Shown: positions 35,845-44,139 of the stretch, piece by piece
How the letters are laid out: each line of letters opens with the position of its first letter
Position numbering within the stretch: position 1 is the stretch's first letter
DNA from: Nonomuraea africana
GTDB lineage: Bacteria > Actinomycetota > Actinomycetes > Streptosporangiales > Streptosporangiaceae
NCBI RefSeq assembly: GCF_014873535.1
Contig: NZ_JADBEF010000001.1
Location: 372,001 to 436,000, forward strand
DNA: 64,000 bases
Reading direction: 5' to 3'
Translations under genes and position numbers: made by a program
Notes under the pieces: generated by a model
Seen by the model: the letters and a program-made list of their open reading frames with translations, nothing else
The model's database searches: none
Told to the model about the DNA's origin: nothing

Positions 35845-38800
35845 GTGCTGCACCATGGCGCTGCCACCTCCCCTGCGGACCGGTTCCGAGACAGCCTGGA
35901 TCTCCCCGGTTGGCAGGAAAGCGATCGCGTTGACCGCGCCGATGCCGTAGGTGAGCGCGCTGACGTCGAAGTGGTGGCCGTGCTTGGTCTTGAGTGCGGT
36001 GTACTCCGGCGTCGTGGTGAACTCCGGTTCCACCATCGTGTTGCCCAGTGGGCTGTGGTTGCGCTGGCTCAGCCGAGGCGCGGCCACAGCCTGGGGCAGT
36101 GTCATGCCGAAGTCCAGGGAGTTCACGATCACCTGCAGCACGGTCGAGACGATCGTGCCGCCGCCCGGTGAGCCGAGCGCCATGACCGGCTTACCGTCCT
36201 TGGTGATGATCGTGGGTGACTGGGTGCTCAGCGGGCGCATGCCGCCGCGCGGCCCGTTGGGGTGCCCGACTGGGGCGTCGTCCGGGGTGCGGCCGGAAAC
36301 CTCGTTGTTCAGCAGGAAGCCGCGGCCCGGGACGACCATCCCGTTGCCGCCGATGGCGCTGAGCGTGTGGGTGTAGGTGACGATGTTGCCGTCCTTGTCG
36401 GCGACGGTGAGGTGGATGGTCGACTTCTTCTCGTCTCCGGGGGAGGTCTTCCCGGTCACAGCGGCGTGGTCGAACAGGGTCAGGTCGTCGATGTGGAAGG
36501 CGCCGCCGGCTGCCGCGCCGGTCGACTCCGTGGCGGAGATCAGCAGCTTGCCCGGGCCTGGGATCTCGGCGTCAGCCTTCTGCAGCTGCCAATCCTGTGG
36601 CTCCTGCTCGCCATCGGTCCAGACGCGGGCCTTGAGTCCCTCGCCGGTGACCCTGAACCGGAGCCATTGCCAGCCTGCGGGCATGGTCCGCTTGACTCCG
36701 GCGAGCGCGAAGGCCGCGTTGCCCTGCCGCACGCGAAGAAGCCGGATGTTGTCGACGCTCGTGTCGGTCGTCGACTTGATCTCGATGCCGTAGCCGTGGC
36801 TGGGGGTGACCAGCGTGTTCCAGGCGTCGCCGCGCAGCCAGAACCTCAGCCTGCGGTCGCCGCCGGGGTCGGTGACGCGGAATTTCACGAGCAGTTCGCT
36901 GTCGGTGAGCTGAGGCGCGTGGGCCTCGGCTCGGGCGTAGGAGAACTGCGGCTTGTCCAGGTAGAGGCGCCCAGTCTCGGATTGCACGTCGATCGCCGCA
37001 CCCACACCCGGTTTGCTGGCGCCGTTGCCGAACTGGGTGGTGAATCCGCTCCAGCTGGCGCCGTCGGGCAGGCCGGTGAAGTCGGCGTTGAAGGCGACCG
37101 GGTGCAGGTCGGTGACCTTGAGGTCGTCGACGCTGAACGCGCCGCCGGCCGCGCCGCCGGTCAGCTTGATCGCCGAGATCAGCAGCTTGCCCTTGCCCGT
37201 CACCGAGGCGTCCTGGAGCTGCCCGGTCCAGCTCTGGCGCGGCTCGCTCTGCCCGTCGGCCCAGATCCGGAACTTGAGCGCGCCACCCTCGACGCTGAAG
37301 CGCAGCCACTGCCAGCCGGTGCTCCTTGTGAAGGGGAGGGAAGCAAGCTGGTGTACGGCGTTGCCGTCCCTGGTCCTGATCAGCCGGACGGTGTCGGCAG
37401 CGGCATTGACCTCGACCGCATAGCCGTTCACGGGGGAGCTGCTGTTGTTCCAGGTGTCGGCGCGCAGCCAGAAACGCAGCCTGCGGTCGCCCCCCAGGTC
37501 GTTGATCCGGAACCGGGTCAGCAGTTCGCTGTCGGCGACCGGTTGCATGCCCGACGCGGCTCGCGCGAAGGAGCTGGCGGCCGGACCAACCGTCATGACC
37601 CCGGCGTTGTCCCTGACCTCGACGGCGCCCTCAGTGGCGAAACCCGCCCACGTGCCGCCGGAGAAGTCCGCGGCGAACACGCCCTTGCCGGTTGCAGGCT
37701 GCGGGGTGACCTGCCGGTTTGGGTCGGCGTCGAACGGCCATGGGTCCTCCGGCGGGACGGCACCCTCGGGGCTGGTCTCGGTGATGCGCTGGCGCACCTG
37801 CTCCGCGTACCTCTCTGAGAGCAGGCCGGCGATGGGCAGCGGGTTGGGGTAAGTTGCCGGATCGCCGAGGTAGGCCTGCTGGTCGGCGAATGCGCGCCTG
37901 GAGGCCTCCAGGTAGTAGTGCAGCGCCTGCTCACGCGGCACTCCCGTGAGGTCGTAGCCCTCCAGAATGTTCAGCGCCTGCGCGACCGTGACGCCACTGG
38001 TCGACGGCGGCGCGACGTGCACCTGGTAGCCGCGGTAGTCCACGGTGGCCGCGCCATACTCCTTGACCGTGTACCCGCTGAGGTCGGCCGTCGTCGCGGA
38101 ACCGGGGAGGATCTTGAACGGCGGGTTCGCCACCGTCTTCGGATGGTTGATGGTGTCGACGATCGCATCCGCGACCGCGCCCTTGTAGAAGGCGTCGCTG
38201 CCGCTCTTGGCGATGAGGTCGTAGGTGGCGGCGAGATCGGGGTTGCGGATCAGCGTTCCCGCGGGCGGGACCGTGCAGTCGGGGTTCAGGTAGAGCCTGG
38301 TCGTCTCGGGAAAGACGCAGAACCTGGCGGCGTTCTCGGTGATCTCGCGGACCAGGTTGGCGTCGGAGTAGAAACCCTTCGTCGCGACCTGGATGGCGGG
38401 CTGCAGGATCGCATTGAGCGACATGCCGGAGCCGTAGGCATGCACGGCCTGCTCCCACGCCTTGACTACGCCCGGCATGCCGACGCCAACGCCGCTGTTG
38501 GTCACCGTGTCCTCGTCGTAAAGGACTCCTGTGGCCGGGTCGATGAAGCTCTGGTCGTCGAAAGAAGAGGCGGCCGTGCTGCGGTGGTCGAGGACGGTGA
38601 ACTTGCCGGTTTCCTTGTCGTAGACCTGCATGTAGCCGCCGCCCCCAATGCCGCCGGAAAACGGCCGCACCACGCTCTGCACGGCCGAGGCCGCGACTGC
38701 CGCGTCGACGGCGTTGCCGCCCGCGTTGAGCACGTCGATGGCCGCCTGCGTGGCAAGGGGGTGCTCCGTGGCCGCGGCGCCGCCGTGACCTGTGGCGGTG

Positions 38801-38898
38801 GGCTGGCGGGAATAGGGGTCGGGCGCCTGCGCCGTCGCGGGAGACGGCGCGGCTAAGAGGAGAGCGGTTGCGATGGCCAGACAGCGAAACTTGCGCAT
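35839..38898 (-). CDS. Secreted gamma-glutamyltransferase with two inserted beta-sandwich repeats
   Basis: This 1019-aa protein has signal peptide LAIATALLLAAPSPATAQA. Residues ~50-400 are a GGT large subunit (GGNAVDAAVAASAVQSVVRP, GGIGGGGYMQVYDKETGKF). Then come two similar ~200-residue modules (about 407-600 and 601-815), each with DSELLxxFRxxDxGGDRRLR, GWQWLRF, GKLLISA and AGGAFxxDDL. These look like concanavalin/LamG-type sandwiches. The nucleophile site KSTIHLTVADKDG (Thr827) and small-subunit motifs NGMVVPGRGFLLNNEVSGR and GSPGGGTIVSTVL follow. Usual GGTs are ~580 aa. Stop TAG lies in an IS end. Confidence 0.85.
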   Translation of the reverse strand: MRKFRCLAIATALLLAAPSPATAQAPDPYSRQPTATGHGGAAATEHPLATQAAIDVLNAGGNAVDAAVAASAVQSVVRPFSGGIGGGGYMQVYDKETGKFTVLDHRSTAASSFDDQSFIDPATGVLYDEDTVTNSGVGVGMPGVVKAWEQAVHAYGSGMSLNAILQPAIQVATKGFYSDANLVREITENAARFCVFPETTRLYLNPDCTVPPAGTLIRNPDLAATYDLIAKSGSDAFYKGAVADAIVDTINHPKTVANPPFKILPGSATTADLSGYTVKEYGAATVDYRGYQVHVAPPSTSGVTVAQALNILEGYDLTGVPREQALHYYLEASRRAFADQQAYLGDPATYPNPLPIAGLLSERYAEQVRQRITETSPEGAVPPEDPWPFDADPNRQVTPQPATGKGVFAADFSGGTWAGFATEGAVEVRDNAGVMTVGPAASSFARAASGMQPVADSELLTRFRINDLGGDRRLRFWLRADTWNNSSSPVNGYAVEVNAAADTVRLIRTRDGNAVHQLASLPFTRSTGWQWLRFSVEGGALKFRIWADGQSEPRQSWTGQLQDASVTGKGKLLISAIKLTGGAAGGAFSVDDLKVTDLHPVAFNADFTGLPDGASWSGFTTQFGNGASKPGVGAAIDVQSETGRLYLDKPQFSYARAEAHAPQLTDSELLVKFRVTDPGGDRRLRFWLRGDAWNTLVTPSHGYGIEIKSTTDTSVDNIRLLRVRQGNAAFALAGVKRTMPAGWQWLRFRVTGEGLKARVWTDGEQEPQDWQLQKADAEIPGPGKLLISATESTGAAAGGAFHIDDLTLFDHAAVTGKTSPGDEKKSTIHLTVADKDGNIVTYTHTLSAIGGNGMVVPGRGFLLNNEVSGRTPDDAPVGHPNGPRGGMRPLSTQSPTIITKDGKPVMALGSPGGGTIVSTVLQVIVNSLDFGMTLPQAVAAPRLSQRNHSPLGNTMVEPEFTTTPEYTALKTKHGHHFDVSALTYGIGAVNAIAFLPTGEIQAVSEPVRRGGGSAMVQHP

Positions 38899-38945
38899 CG
38901 TGCGTCGTCCTTGATTCGGGGGGATGGACAGGCGGCCGCGCAAGA

Positions 38946-38976
38946 AAAGTACGGTTATAGTGAACTTGAGTCAAGT
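38946..38976 (-). promoter_or_regulatory. Promoter with palindrome upstream of secreted GGT
   Basis: Read on the minus strand, TTGACT (38974-38969) and TACTTT (38951-38946) are 17 bases apart. The -35 lies inside a perfect dyad ACTTGAGTCAAGT (38964-38976), a good operator. AATACTTGAC is identical to the promoter at 23.79 kb. Confidence 0.5.
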
Positions 38977-39007
38977 ATTACTGGATTCGAAGCCCTGGTG
39001 TGAGCCC

Positions 39008-39706
39008 TCACGTGATCACGTCGAGAGGCAACCCCGGTTCTGAACTGAAGTGGCAGGCAGCGTGGTGCAGGCGCTGCCCCGCCCACACTTGCCGGGTCGA
39101 GCTCGCGACAGATCTCGCGATCGGGCAGGACTGACGGGCCGATCGGGCAGGAGGGTGGAATCTGCAGCCTGAAGGTGGGTGATGCGGGTCCGCTGGTTCG
39201 ACATCGGCCACTTGGCTCGGGTTCGGGTCAGAACCGGCCCTGCTCGGTACGTGTGACCCGGGATATGGCGCTGAAGCGAGGAGTTCGCGGGTATAGGGGT
39301 GCTGCGGATCGGCGAGCACCGCCTCGGCGGGTCCGAACTCCACGATTCGGCCCGAATGCATCACTGCGATCATGTCGCTCACGTAGCGCACCACCACGAG
39401 GTTGTGCGAGATGAACAACATGCTCGGCCACAGACAGACCACCTTGACGCCGCGCGCTCGGAGGTCTTTGACCACGGTGAGGACGTGAGCCGCAGAACGG
39501 CCGAACCTGTCGGACTTCCAGAACAAGAAGGTGTCTCCCTCTTCGACTGCAGCGAGAGCCTTCTTGAACTCGGGGCGGTCATCCCGGCCGCCGGAGATCT
39601 TCTCGTGGAAGATGACGTCGTAGCCGTGGGCGTTGAGCGCGTCCAGTTGGAGTTGAGGATTTTGATCGCGCGATGAGACGCGGGCGTAGGCGATGGCGCG
39701 TGGCAT
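39008..39706 (-). CDS. Chimeric ORF: serine resolvase N-terminus joined to peptide ABC ATPase tail
   Basis: In this 232-aa open frame, residues 1-90 (AIAYARVSSRDQNPQLQLDA, DDRPEFKKALAAVEEGDTF, WKSDRFGRSAAHV) are a resolvase catalytic domain with the nucleophile Ser in RVSS. It loses its end and HTH near 39430. The rest (LFISHNLVVVRYVSDMIAVM, ADPQHPYTRELLASAPYPG) is the C-terminal part of an OppF/DppF ATPase after Walker B. It lacks the ATP site. The product is unlikely to function in either role. Confidence 0.6.
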   Translation of the reverse strand: MPRAIAYARVSSRDQNPQLQLDALNAHGYDVIFHEKISGGRDDRPEFKKALAAVEEGDTFLFWKSDRFGRSAAHVLTVVKDLRARGVKVVCLWPSMLFISHNLVVVRYVSDMIAVMHSGRIVEFGPAEAVLADPQHPYTRELLASAPYPGSHVPSRAGSDPNPSQVADVEPADPHHPPSGCRFHPPARSARQSCPIARSVASSTRQVWAGQRLHHAACHFSSEPGLPLDVIT

Positions 39707-39719
39707 GGCAGGCGCTCCC

Positions 39720-39815
39720 GAAGGCTCTGGACGTCCAGAACACATTCTTGGACGGACGGTCGACCAGGAGCGACACCGTCCAGAAACCTCCGTCCAAGAA
39801 CCGCCAGGCCGCCCT
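39720..39815. other. Possible res site of the resolvase
   Basis: The 100 bases upstream of the resolvase start hold repeated GTCCAGAA and TTCTTGGACGG/CCGTCCAAGAA half-sites in both orientations (around 39728-39760 and 39778-39802). This is the arrangement expected of a resolution site next to tnpR. Confidence 0.4.
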
Positions 39816-39850
39816 CACTGATCCTGGCTTGGGGAGAGCCTGCCGGACGC

Positions 39851-40645
39851 TCACATGATGTCTCGCCGCAACGGTGCCGCGACGGCGATGGCAATCGCGA
39901 TCAAGGCATAGCAGAGCAGGACGGCGCCGCCCGCGGGCGCGGACAGTAGCTTGGCGGAGGATGTGCCGGTCTGGCTGGCGATAGCGTCCGCCAGGTAGGT
40001 GAAGCCGGTCAATGCGGCTGTGGCGCCGCCCGGGAGGTAGGGATAGAGCACTTTGATGCCCGGGATAAGCATCAGCACGGTCTCGATCATGTAGAAGTAG
40101 GCGCCGACGGCGACGAGGGCGGTCACCTGGTTGCGAAGGAGGGCGCCCACGGCGACGCCCAGCAGGGTGTAGACGGCCATGGTCAGCGCGATGCGGGCCA
40201 GCAAGGCCGCGACCGTGAGGGTCGGGAGACCAAGCGTGATGCCCTTGAACATGGCCACGCCGAACAGGGCGGCGCCGGCCACGGTCGCGGCAATCGCGCC
40301 GTAGGCGAGCCCTGTCCCGGTGTAGACCACCAGCTTGGCTGCCAGCCAGGTCCAGCGTCTGGGTGCGAACAGCGTCGTGGTAGTGATAGTCCGGTGCCGG
40401 TACTCCGCGGACACGGCGATGGTGCCGAGCAGAGCTGGGGTGAAGACGGTGAAGCCGAGCAGGCCCAGCAGCACTTGAGCGCCTTGGGCGGTGTCCAGCC
40501 CGGGGAGCGGTGGGGTGAAGTTTTCCGGGCCGACAAGTGCGAGCAGGCCGACGAGTGCTCCGCTGCCCAGCGCGGCCAGCAGACCCCACAGCCAGAGCCT
40601 GGTGCTGGTCAGGCGCGTCCATTCCGCGACCAGGAGCGCAGTCAT
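39851..40645 (-). CDS. ABC-2 type permease
   Basis: This 264-aa protein has six hydrophobic segments. Motifs include LVAEWTRLTSTRLWLWGLLA at the N-terminus, AVSAEYRHRTITTTTLFAPR (ABC-2 cytosolic loop) and YLPGGATAALTG. It is the membrane part of an ABC exporter; its ATPase is the upstream overlapping gene. The substrate is unknown; YtrA-linked exporters often act in cell-envelope stress. Confidence 0.85.
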   Translation of the reverse strand: MTALLVAEWTRLTSTRLWLWGLLAALGSGALVGLLALVGPENFTPPLPGLDTAQGAQVLLGLLGFTVFTPALLGTIAVSAEYRHRTITTTTLFAPRRWTWLAAKLVVYTGTGLAYGAIAATVAGAALFGVAMFKGITLGLPTLTVAALLARIALTMAVYTLLGVAVGALLRNQVTALVAVGAYFYMIETVLMLIPGIKVLYPYLPGGATAALTGFTYLADAIASQTGTSSAKLLSAPAGGAVLLCYALIAIAIAVAAPLRRDIM

Positions 40646-41523
40646 CGGGAACCTCCGGTGAGGTGCAGGAATGCTTGTTCGAGGGTGGGATGTTCGGGGG
40701 TGATCCCGTGCAGCGTGACGCTGTGGGAGGCGGCTGCGGTGGCGACCTCTGCGGTGCTCAGGCCATAGATGCGCAGGTGGTCCGGTTGCGGATGTTCTAC
40801 CCGGATCCGGTTCTCCATCAGCCTGGCTGCGAACAGGTCCGCTTGCGGGGAGCGGATCAGCACGGTGGCTGTGCCGTACAGGCCGGCGATGGGCCCCGTG
40901 GTGACCAGCCGTCCGTCACGGATCACCACGACGTGGTCGGCCATGTGCTCGACCTCGCCGAGCACATGGCTGGAGACCAGGATGGCGCGCCCCTCGGCCG
41001 CCAGAACGCGCACGAACTGGCGCAACCAAGCGATACCTTCCGGGTCGAGGCCGTTGCTCGGTTCGTCCAGCAGCAGCACCTGGGGATCGCCGAGCAGCGC
41101 GGTGGCCAGGTTGAGGCGTTGCCGCATGCCGGTGGAGAGAGTGCGCGTTTTGCGGTCGCCGAACGCTGACACCCCGGTCAGGTCGGCGATCCGCGTGGCC
41201 CGGGCCGCGCCGTAGCGGCCCATGCGGGCGTAGACCCGCAGGTGGTCGCGGGCGGTATGGGCGGGGTGGAAGCCCGCGCTGTCCAGCACGGCTCCAACGG
41301 TTGCCGACGGCTTGGGCAGGTCGGCGTAGCGCTTGCCACCGAAGGTGGCGGTGCCGGAGCTCGGCGCGACCAGGCCCAGCATCATCCGCATGGTGGTGGT
41401 CTTGCCCGCGCCGTTCGGTCCGAGGAAGCCGGTTACGGCCCCGGGTGCGACCTCGAAGCTGAGATCGGTGACGGCGGACACCGGCCCGAACGTCTTCGTC
41501 AGGCCGCGTACCTCGATGTTCAC
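40642..41523 (-). CDS. ABC transporter ATP-binding protein
   Basis: This 293-aa protein has Walker A LGPNGAGKTTTMRMM, signature LSTGMRQRLNLATALLG, Walker B VLLLDEPSNGLDPEG and SSHVLGEVEHMADH. The GTG start overlaps the TGA of the upstream small gene (GTGA) and the stop overlaps the permease start. The unit is small protein, ATPase, permease, opposite to a GntR regulator. Confidence 0.9.
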   Translation of the reverse strand: MNIEVRGLTKTFGPVSAVTDLSFEVAPGAVTGFLGPNGAGKTTTMRMMLGLVAPSSGTATFGGKRYADLPKPSATVGAVLDSAGFHPAHTARDHLRVYARMGRYGAARATRIADLTGVSAFGDRKTRTLSTGMRQRLNLATALLGDPQVLLLDEPSNGLDPEGIAWLRQFVRVLAAEGRAILVSSHVLGEVEHMADHVVVIRDGRLVTTGPIAGLYGTATVLIRSPQADLFAARLMENRIRVEHPQPDHLRIYGLSTAEVATAAASHSVTLHGITPEHPTLEQAFLHLTGGSR

Positions 41524-41876
41524 GCCGTCACCGCCGTCAGCCGGCCCTGGAGCTGCTGGGCGTCCGGAACACTGAGGATCAGCTCGTCGTAGCCCGACAC
41601 CCGGCCCTTCAGGACGATCCGCAGGCCGGCGACCTGCCGGTGGGCGGCGACCAGGCGCTTGACGCCGGTCAGGGACGTCCAGATGCCGACCTTGGTGACG
41701 CCGCAGACGAGCATGCCGAAGTGCATTCCCGTGGCGGCCGCGAGGGGCTGGTCGAGGTGGTGCACCTCTGCGATGGCCGCCAGCGGCACGCTCACGGTGC
41801 CGGCCCTGGTGAACGGCCGTGCCCACGGGGCGAATCGCACTGTCAGCGTTCCCTGGTGAATCTCTGCCTGCATCAT
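41520..41876 (-). CDS. Small PH-like protein of the ABC operon
   Basis: This 118-aa protein is predicted mostly beta (GTLTVRFAPWARPFTRAGTV, VGIWTSLTGVKRLVAAHRQV, RIVLKGRVSGYDELIL), reminiscent of bacterial PH-like domains that accompany ABC exporters. No membrane segment was seen. GGGGGACAG precedes a double ATG. The function is unknown; an exporter accessory role is inferred from coupling. Confidence 0.65.
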   Translation of the reverse strand: MMQAEIHQGTLTVRFAPWARPFTRAGTVSVPLAAIAEVHHLDQPLAAATGMHFGMLVCGVTKVGIWTSLTGVKRLVAAHRQVAGLRIVLKGRVSGYDELILSVPDAQQLQGRLTAVTA

Positions 41877-41900
41877 AACTGTCCCCCAAGTCGTATCTGT

Positions 41901-41926
41901 TCTATTAGTTGTATATCAGATAGACT
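41901..41926. promoter_or_regulatory. GntR operator and leaderless promoter
   Basis: TCTAT at 41901-41905 and ATAGA at 41920-41924 form a spaced dyad in the 56-bp divergent gap. TAGACT at 41921-41926 lies seven bases before GTG 41933, as expected for a leaderless transcript. Confidence 0.5.
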
Positions 41927-41932
41927 CGGGGT

Positions 41933-42322
41933 GTGCACCTGACCCTTGACCTCGACAGCGAGGTCCCGATCTACCAGCAGATCCGGGATCGGATCGTGGA
42001 GGCGATCGCCGAACGCCAGGCGCGCGAAGGCGACCCGCTACCCTCGACGCGGCAACTCGCCGCGGACTTCGGCATCAACTTCCATACCGTGAACAAGGCC
42101 TACGACCTGCTGCGACAGCAGGGCGTGATCCGGATCAACCGCAAGAGCGGCGCGGTCGTACGGCGTGATGCCGCCACCGGCCCGCCCGAGGCACCCTTTA
42201 TCGATGACTGGGAGGAACGCATGCGTGTGCTGCTGGCAGAAGCCACCGTTCACGGCATGGACCGGCAGGATGCGCTGCGTCGGTGCGAGGCGCTACTGAT
42301 CGGTTTTGAGGAGAGCGCGTGA
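41933..42322 (+). CDS. GntR family regulator, YtrA type
   Basis: This 129-aa protein has a winged helix VPIYQQIRDRIVEAIAERQA, LPSTRQLAADFGINFHTVNK and AYDLLRQQGVIRINRKSGAV with a very short C-terminal tail, which defines the YtrA subfamily. It has no Shine-Dalgarno sequence and is probably leaderless. It probably represses both divergent units: the ABC exporter on the left and the coupled DUF1648 gene on the right. Confidence 0.9.
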   Translation: MHLTLDLDSEVPIYQQIRDRIVEAIAERQAREGDPLPSTRQLAADFGINFHTVNKAYDLLRQQGVIRINRKSGAVVRRDAATGPPEAPFIDDWEERMRVLLAEATVHGMDRQDALRRCEALLIGFEESA

Positions 42323-43464
42323 TCCCGCTCCTCTGCGCCGGCCTGATCCTCATCGCACTGGTCACGTCCCTAATGCTGGCGCTTCCGGCGCTGGCCAGGC
42401 CCACCCTGCCGTTCGGAGTGCGCGTGGGCATCCAGAGGGTGGGCGATCCGGCCATCATCGCTGCGCGTCGGTTCTACGCTCGCCTGACCGTGGTGGTGGC
42501 TGCGCTCGCCGCGGTGGTCTCGATCCTGGTGCTGCTGGTCACGGGATCTGCCGCCGCGATCGCCATCCCTACGTCGGTGGTGATGGTCGTGGACCTGCTG
42601 TTGCTCTACCGCGCTCATCGCATGATCCGCACCGCCAAGCTCACCGGGGGGTGGACGGCCGAGCGACGTCAGGGCGTCGCCGTGGACACCACCTTCCGCA
42701 CCGACCCGGTTCGCGTGCCGTGGTTGTGGGGCCTGCCTGCTTTGGCCGTCCTACTGCTCACCGCGGGTATCGGCTGGGCACGCTACGGCGGGCTGCCCGC
42801 CACGCTGCCCCTGTTTCTCGCGTTCGGCACGGCCTCCTCGCAGCGTGAGCCCACGACCGTGCTGAGCGCCTTCCAGTCGGTGATCTACCAGATCGCCGTC
42901 ACTCTGATCGTCGTCGCAACGGTCCTGGCCGTGCTGCGCGCCCGCCCCGACCTTGATGCCGCCAGACCCAAGGGCTCAGCCCGCCGCTACCGCATCTACC
43001 TGCGCGGCGTCGCGGTGATGTCGCTACTGTCAGCGGCCTGCCTGAACCTGAGCCTGCTTTTCGCGGCTCTGCAGCTGTGGGAGATCGTCAATCCCGCGAT
43101 CGTCTGGCAGGTGTCCATCTACGTCCCGCTCATCGTCTTGCTGGGCGGCTGGCTGATGTGGGAGATCAAGGTGGGCCAGGCCGGGCACCGGCTCCCCGCT
43201 CTGCCGGGCGAGGAGCGGGAGGACTCGGGACTCGGCCAGCGCGACGACGACCGCCACTGGTTCCTCGCCGGCACCGTCTACGTCAACCGCCGCGACCCGG
43301 CACTGCTCGTGCACGCCCGTCTCGGCTCCTCCTCGTGGACCCTCAACCTCGGCCATCCGATCGCCTGGCTCCTGCTCGGTGCCCTCGCCGTTGCCCTGAT
43401 CGTGCTCGCGGGGCTGGCTCTGGCTGGTGTCGTTGATCTCCCAGAGAAGCACAGCCTCTTCTGA
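42319..43464 (+). CDS. DUF1648/DUF5808-like membrane protein
   Basis: This 381-aa protein has about eight TM segments. A DUF1648-like stretch (RYGGLPATLPLFLAFGTAS) lies near residue 160. The C-terminal DUF5808-like part is DDDRHWFLAGTVYVNRRDPA followed by LGSSSWTLNLGHPIAW. Its GTG overlaps the GntR stop (GTGA). Such genes commonly pair with YtrA-type regulators; the role is unknown. Confidence 0.8.
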   Translation: MIPLLCAGLILIALVTSLMLALPALARPTLPFGVRVGIQRVGDPAIIAARRFYARLTVVVAALAAVVSILVLLVTGSAAAIAIPTSVVMVVDLLLLYRAHRMIRTAKLTGGWTAERRQGVAVDTTFRTDPVRVPWLWGLPALAVLLLTAGIGWARYGGLPATLPLFLAFGTASSQREPTTVLSAFQSVIYQIAVTLIVVATVLAVLRARPDLDAARPKGSARRYRIYLRGVAVMSLLSAACLNLSLLFAALQLWEIVNPAIVWQVSIYVPLIVLLGGWLMWEIKVGQAGHRLPALPGEEREDSGLGQRDDDRHWFLAGTVYVNRRDPALLVHARLGSSSWTLNLGHPIAWLLLGALAVALIVLAGLALAGVVDLPEKHSLF

Positions 43465-43552
43465 TGACTTGCCGGTAACATGTCCCGGCTCAGCTCGGAG
43501 TCACACGCGGGTTACGTTTCGGGGGGCCTTCCACCCGAGGACTGGACACGAC

Positions 43553-43705
43553 TTATGCGGCTGGTGCCAGCGTAGTTGAAGGTGCAGGAAGGGCGGTTTC
43601 GTAGCTGTGTGGGCTGCGTTGCCCGAGCCTGGAGTGGGGGCGCCGGGTGTTATAGCGGCTGGCCCACCGAAACACCTCCAGACGGGCGTGGCGGGCCGTC
43701 TATGC
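43553..43705 (-). pseudogene. IS3-type transposase (OrfB) C-terminal fragment
   Basis: On the minus strand TARHARLEVFRWASRYNTRR, PHSRLGQRSPHSYETALPAP and a stop match the end of IS3-family OrfB (RYNxRRxHSxLGxxSP). It abuts the N-terminal stub of another IS at about 43734. Confidence 0.6.
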
Positions 43706-43733
43706 CGGCGCGAGCGCGGATCAGAAGTCCTCG

Positions 43734-43984
43734 TGCACCCAACTGCCGTTCAAGAACGGTGATCTGGTGGCGGAGGGCAAGGATCTCGGCGTCCTTGTCC
43801 CTATCCCCCAGCGGCAGCACCCGCAGTGCGGCAAAGGCGTTCGTGACAGTCAGATTGGCCACGCGAAAGAGCACAAGTGATCATCCTGCCGCGATCGGCC
43901 GCCTTCGAGAGCCGAGGCGGGGCACAAGCCAGGAGGAGCGAGCAAGCCGCATGACCTGCGCGGATGACATTATCGACAGGCGCA
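43734..43984 (-). mobile_element. End stub of an IS related to copy 3
   Basis: It reads leftward from the outer end at 43984 (TGCGCCTGTCGATAATG on the minus strand) through the transposase start at 43874 (LFRVANLTVTNAFAALRVLP, AEILALRHQITVLERQLGA), then breaks off. It closely matches the left end of copy 3 at 22083-22340. Confidence 0.65.
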
Positions 43985-44139
43985 GTGCCGCGGCCGTCGG
44001 CGGTGATGGTGTGGACGCCGGAGCAGACCCGGTTGTTTCTGGAAGAAGCCAGTCGGCATCGGCTGTTTGCCCTGTACCGGTTGATCACGCTTCGAGGTCT
44101 ACGACGTGGCGAGGCGTGCGGGCTGCGCTGGCGGCAGGT
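43985..44139 (+). pseudogene. Tyrosine integrase fragment
   Basis: VMVWTPEQTRLFLEEASRHR and ALYRLITLRGLRRGEACGLR contain the first catalytic Arg (GLRRGE) of a phage-type integrase. It is cut by an IS stub on the left and by the GNAT-fusion gene on the right. No HxxR or Tyr box is present. Confidence 0.6.

Noticed and set aside
36262-37818. 518-aa plus-strand frame opposite the secreted GGT
   Set aside because: Gly/Val/Asp-rich antisense shadow; the opposite strand encodes GGT and repeats with clear motifs.
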